Shown: positions 41,805 through 44,649 of the stretch, one piece after another | Layout: every line of letters starts with the position of its first letter | How positions within the stretch are numbered: position 1 is the first letter of the stretch | Source: CAZCJU01 sp964498965 | GTDB lineage: Bacteria > Bacillota > Clostridia > Oscillospirales > CAG-272 | Length of the DNA: 44,649 nucleotides | Assembly: GCA_964498965.1 (NCBI GenBank) | Contig: CAZCJU010000006.1 | Location: 1 to 44,649, forward strand | Direction of reading: 5' to 3' | Notes under the pieces: model-generated | The model's input: only the letters and a program-made list of their open reading frames with translations | What the model was told of the DNA's origin: nothing | Database searches by the model: none | Made by a program: the position numbers and the translations under genes

Positions 41805-43340
41805 TTAACCCATTTTCTTTATGGCGGCTTCGAGCTTGTCGCAAAGGAAATCTATTGTCACCCTGTCTGCGATGAGCGGGGGCTTAACGAGAACTACGGG
41901 CGGACAATTCTGTTTGTATAGCTGAGCCGATATGTCAATGCACATATCGTTGAGAACGTGTGCGAATCTTGCGGCTGTATCTACCGAAGCGAACCTCAAG
42001 CCGGCACAGAAGCCGTAACCGTCGGCTTGCTCGATTATGTCGTTTTCGCTCGCAATTTTTTCAAGCCTTTTAAAGAAGTAATCGCCGTTTTCCGTAAGTA
42101 TTTTTCCGTTTGCCTTTGAAAACTCCATCGTTATCAGGTACGAAAGCGAGGCAAGCTCCTCTTGACCGTTTGTTACCAATGCTCCGAAAAGGTTAAGAGA
42201 ATCCATTTCTCCTGTCGTTATCAACTTGCTTGCGGGATATTCGCCACCGGGAAAGCCCTTGCCGATAACTGCAAAATCGGGCTTAAGCCCCCAAAGGCGG
42301 AAGAGAAACATTCCGTCGTACCACATACAGGTCTGTATCTCGTCGACCATCGTGGGAGTGTCGTATTTTTCGCAAAGATCATACGCCGCAGTGAGAAATT
42401 CCTTTGTGAGCCTTACGGCACCGTAGTTCATGAGGATTATTTCATGCATAAAGCCGGCTGTCTTGTAATTTCCGCTGTTGTATTCGATGAGCTTGCTCTC
42501 GAAATCTCCGATATCGTTTATCATGACGGGAACGACCTTGTATATTCCCGCCTGTTCCATTTTTTCGTACAACTCGCCCCACAGCCCTCTGAATGTCTGC
42601 GTGAGTACGGTCGTTCCGTGATAATTGGCTTCTTTGCCGCCGCTTATGTCAGCCATTACGAAAAATACAGGCGTTTTTCCGCTGTACTTCGGCTCGGTAA
42701 AGCTGTTGTCAAGACGGTAAAATCTCGAAAGCATCATCTTCACTCCCGCTTCTACGGCGAGTGAACCTGTTTCAAGGTTGATCACCCTGTTCAGTACCTT
42801 GTGTTTGCGGCTCGCAAGTATGCGTTCAAGTTCGTCATCACTGACACCGCCGTTTGCCGCACGGATTATTTCGCGTTCAAGCAATCTCGTTATGTAGCCT
42901 CTTGTGTTGTTGTGAGTTGCATTCGGAATGCCGAGTCGCTTTGCGTTTGCCGTAAGCTTGTAGCCGGGAAACGAATGACCGAGAGATGAGTGATAATGCT
43001 CGCTCTTACCTATGAAATACAACCTGCCGTCCTCGCCGATCCTCGTACAGCCCCTTGCGGAAAGGGGAGAAGCGGATTTGTGAAGTGCGGCGGCGAATGC
43101 GTCGGTTGCGGCACCGTTGTTGTTGTTTTCGAATGCGGGTATAACATTGCTTCCGACAAACGTCAAAGCGGCTTCGTCACGTGCTTGTATATCGCTCGGG
43201 TAAAAATCTATTTTTTCGCCGGTGAGTGTTGCGGCTTGCTCGCGGTCCGCCAGACCGTTGTATATCGCCGCATTGCAAACGGCATCGCAGTATTCCTTGC
43301 CTAACAGCTGCTCAAGCGACAGAATCGGTGAATTAAACAT
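41805..43340 (-). CDS. Class III PLP-dependent aminotransferase family protein, atypical
   Basis: A 511-residue protein of the class III aminotransferase fold, longer than usual (~430). Seen: an N-terminal segment with GIPNATHNNTRGY, NLETGSLAVEAGVKMML, the PLP-binding Asp in MVDEIQT, and the Schiff-base Lys in VIGKGFPGGEYPASK. Class III enzymes move amino groups at the end of a carbon chain or on sugars, for example omega-amino acids, diamines or glutamate semialdehyde. The start at 43340 follows AAAGG by 9 bases; the in-frame extension to 43412 lies across the promoter. It is the first gene of the operon with an FGGY kinase, which suggests an amino sugar or amino polyol route; that is inference. 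Confidence 0.85.
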   Translation of the reverse strand: MFNSPILSLEQLLGKEYCDAVCNAAIYNGLADREQAATLTGEKIDFYPSDIQARDEAALTFVGSNVIPAFENNNNGAATDAFAAALHKSASPLSARGCTRIGEDGRLYFIGKSEHYHSSLGHSFPGYKLTANAKRLGIPNATHNNTRGYITRLLEREIIRAANGGVSDDELERILASRKHKVLNRVINLETGSLAVEAGVKMMLSRFYRLDNSFTEPKYSGKTPVFFVMADISGGKEANYHGTTVLTQTFRGLWGELYEKMEQAGIYKVVPVMINDIGDFESKLIEYNSGNYKTAGFMHEIILMNYGAVRLTKEFLTAAYDLCEKYDTPTMVDEIQTCMWYDGMFLFRLWGLKPDFAVIGKGFPGGEYPASKLITTGEMDSLNLFGALVTNGQEELASLSYLITMEFSKANGKILTENGDYFFKRLEKIASENDIIEQADGYGFCAGLRFASVDTAARFAHVLNDMCIDISAQLYKQNCPPVVLVKPPLIADRVTIDFLCDKLEAAIKKMG

Positions 43341-43377
43341 TTTATCAATACCTTTCAACTTAGTATAATACAATAGA

Positions 43378-43406
43378 ATTATATACTTCATTTCGACTTT
43401 TGTCAA
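43378..43406 (-). promoter_or_regulatory. Consensus promoter of the aminotransferase-kinase-amidohydrolase-isomerase operon
   Basis: Minus-strand -35 TTGACA (43406-43401), 17-base spacer, -10 TATAAT (43383-43378): a perfect sigma-A consensus. A near-palindrome around TTGTATTATAC follows just downstream and could be an operator, but no regulator gene is nearby. Confidence 0.85.
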
Positions 43407-43518
43407 TAACAATAAACGTCATTTTTTACACTTTTAATATTTTTTTACTTTCGTAAAGCTTTGCGGCACCGTTTTTCGACTTACGACGGTAAATACGAAA
43501 ACAAATGCTTCGAAATAC

Positions 43519-43553
43519 GCAAAAAACACGGCAACCACATCGGTTGCCGTGTT
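43519..43553 (-). terminator. Minus-strand terminator
   Basis: AACACGGCAACC (43525-43536) and GGTTGCCGTGTT (43542-43553) pair perfectly over 12 bp with a 5-base loop. The run of six A at 43521-43526 gives a T-run on the minus strand, so it ends transcripts coming from the ORF or structured element at 43650-44430. The rest of 43420-43650 holds no ORF, only a weak inverted repeat ACGATTT/AAATCGT at 43616-43637. Confidence 0.87.
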
Positions 43554-43652
43554 CGGATATGTAATAACAGTGAAAAATATATTTTTGAAAATTTTGCGTA
43601 TGGATTTGAACTTTTACGATTTTTTCGACGAAATCGTCCGCACACACTCATA

Positions 43653-43753
43653 GTCGAGCGGTACACTTTCACACAGGGTGAAGCGTTTCACCCGCACTCG
43701 TAAAGTACTTCAAGGTGCATAACATCATTTTAAGCACCGAAGGTACGCTCGAC
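43653..43753. other. Branched inverted-repeat element, possible structured RNA
   Basis: The ends pair as GTCGAGC (43653-43659) with GCTCGAC (43747-43753) and, across one bulged G, GTAC (43661-43664) with GTAC (43743-43746), giving 11 bp. Inside are two arms. One is ACTTT/AAAGT (43665-43669, 43702-43706) topped by GGGTGAA/TTCACCC (43676-43682, 43687-43693) with a 4-base loop. The other is GGTGC/GCACC (43714-43718, 43734-43738). The whole is a three-way junction of about 100 nt. It matches no RNA family I know. It begins 6 bases beyond the stop of the minus-strand ORF and is followed by the terminator at 43519-43553, so a minus-strand transcript is more likely. Strand and function are open. Confidence 0.5.
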
Positions 43754-43759
43754 ATATTG

Positions 43760-44326
43760 TTAGATAACGACTAAGGTATCGGCGGCTGTTGGCGAATCAA
43801 AGCGGAATTCCACGCATGACTCCGGGTCAACAATATCGGGACACCGAAAATCGTTTGTGTATTCGCCGAGATTTTGAGCTGTTATCGACACAGTATCGCT
43901 TGGATATGTGGTTGACGGAATGTACAGACAGTTGTTCGACCAACCATTGATGGCATAATACATGAAAACGGAAGCAGAATACTCATCCATGGCGATATCG
44001 GCACTATACACGCCTCTTTCCACACAAAAGCATTTGCAATGATATATCTCCCGATCTTCGTCAAAACCGTATATTAGAATCGGATGAATATTGTGTTCAC
44101 GGTTGTGATGAGGGGTTGCGGAAACAAAGAACTGATCGACCCAAGCATAGATGTATTTATTAGAGCAAATACATTTCTTGAAAAAATCGGTCGTATTGAA
44201 CTGCAGCGCAGTGTCAAATGTAAAGGTGTCGGTGTCCATGATGCCCGAGTAGAAACATTTGCAGTCCGTATAATCGTAAAAAGTTGGATGTTCGTAGCGA
44301 TAGAAGATGTTTATAAAATTGTTCAT
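43760..44326 (-). CDS. Uncharacterised protein, possibly 5'-frameshifted
   Basis: From the ATG at 44326 (GGAAGAG 6-8 bases upstream) the product is 188 residues; no signal peptide or membrane helix. It is rich in Tyr, Phe, Asp and Cys. The centre reads YIYAWVDQFFVSATPHH, then HPILIYGFDED and a run of strands, a pattern that recalls C39-peptidase-like or BtrH-like proteins found with peptide or aminoglycoside systems, but no catalytic Cys/His pair can be assigned. The frame is open upstream to 44447 without another ATG. Adding one base in the A7 run at 44411-44405 would join it to an ATG at 44427 (AGGAG upstream) for a 222-residue protein. Codon use differs in feel from neighbouring genes. Function unknown. 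Confidence 0.55.
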   Translation of the reverse strand: MNNFINIFYRYEHPTFYDYTDCKCFYSGIMDTDTFTFDTALQFNTTDFFKKCICSNKYIYAWVDQFFVSATPHHNREHNIHPILIYGFDEDREIYHCKCFCVERGVYSADIAMDEYSASVFMYYAINGWSNNCLYIPSTTYPSDTVSITAQNLGEYTNDFRCPDIVDPESCVEFRFDSPTAADTLVVI

Positions 44327-44427
44327 ATACCACTCTTCCGTCTGTGGAGTGATAAACGGTATCGGCAATGGTAAGGAGCGGTGTGTAAATAAAGTTATTT
44401 CGGCTTTTTTTGTACGGGTAGTTTCAT

Positions 44428-44649
44428 AACTGTAAGATATCTCCTGTTATGGTTGACCGGCATAGATGCAAGTAAAAAATGACAGGTAATCATCAACTTT
44501 TTTCAAAGTAAGTTATCCGAAATGTTTTATAATTGATCTTGGCAAGGAGTCGGAACGAGGCAATTAACATCGATCCTGAATGACTATTTGATATGGTATC
44601 GTAAAAACGCATCAACCCGTCTCTTTACGATTTAAGCCCAATGGAATAC
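44428..44649. other. Right-edge region without recognised gene
   Basis: No ORF with a plausible start, no RNA gene and no convincing promoter was found. The stretch has mixed composition with short A/T runs. It presumably contains the 5' region of the minus-strand ORF that ends at 43760. Confidence 0.5.

Noticed and set aside
43653..43766. An integron attC site: on the minus strand the ORF stop lies within ATCTAAC, which fits the RYYYAAC core, and a bulged stem follows.
   Set aside because: No matching GTTRRRY core was found at the far end of the structure, the element has extra internal hairpins, and there is no integrase or cassette array in the window.
1..44649. CRISPR array, prophage, insertion sequence or transposon.
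   Set aside because: No regularly spaced direct repeats, transposase, integrase or phage structural genes were seen on either strand.

Overview
The window looks like chromosome of an anaerobic, mid-GC Firmicute of the Clostridia, probably an uncultured gut lineage. The grounds are seen in the sequence: strong Shine-Dalgarno sites, consensus TTGACA/TATAAT promoters, type III glutamine synthetase, diaminopimelate dehydrogenase, RNase Y, a ThiI without rhodanese domain, a PerR-like/rubrerythrin pair, a VTC-DUF4956-CotH cassette and the remains of a BspA-type leucine-rich-repeat surface protein. No phage, insertion sequence, CRISPR array or rRNA was seen. The species cannot be fixed from the sequence alone.

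Left part (1-17957). A truncated tRNA-Ser with its promoter lies at the left edge. Then come ddh (lysine/peptidoglycan) and a HAD phosphatase on the minus strand. A plus-strand block follows: a 900-residue secreted, C-terminally anchored protein, typA, thiI, glnN, and a PBP5/DacF-like protein that has lost all three catalytic motifs. Next is a cell-surface cassette: VTC domain, DUF4956 membrane protein, a CotH-kinase lipoprotein with three lamin-tail-like domains, and a ComEC-like metallo-beta-lactamase lipoprotein. It ends with an rRNA methyltransferase of the RlmA family.

Middle (17952-31901). A tightly overlapping minus-strand operon, aroF-tyrA-aroB-aroA-aroC-aroE/K-aroQ, covers all seven shikimate steps plus prephenate dehydrogenase. 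In front of it is a complete transcription attenuator: a consensus promoter, an 18-residue leader peptide with 8 Phe/Tyr codons, a 1:2 stem, an antiterminator and a terminator. Behind it lies a second minus-strand unit, marR-abc-abc-katA: a MarR repressor with a palindromic site at its promoter, a heterodimeric ABC exporter with one degenerate ATP site, and a haem catalase whose ribosome-binding site sits at the base of an 11-bp hairpin. A divergent metallo-beta-lactamase-fold gene follows.

Right part (32070-44649). Housekeeping genes rny, rpmE, hflX and a YigZ-family gene run on the plus strand, followed by a frameshifted BspA-like pseudogene. A perR-like/rubrerythrin operon runs on the minus strand. 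Then comes a four-gene minus-strand operon of unknown substrate: class III aminotransferase, FGGY kinase, amidohydrolase and L-fucose/arabinose-isomerase-like protein, led by a perfect consensus promoter but with no transporter or regulator in view. The last 1.2 kb is sparse: a terminator, a ~100-nt branched inverted-repeat structure, and an unassigned ORF that seems frameshifted at an A7 run.

The observations most worth following are the Phe/Tyr attenuator, the four-gene catabolic cluster, the catalytically dead carboxypeptidase next to the VTC/CotH cassette, and the structured element near 43700.
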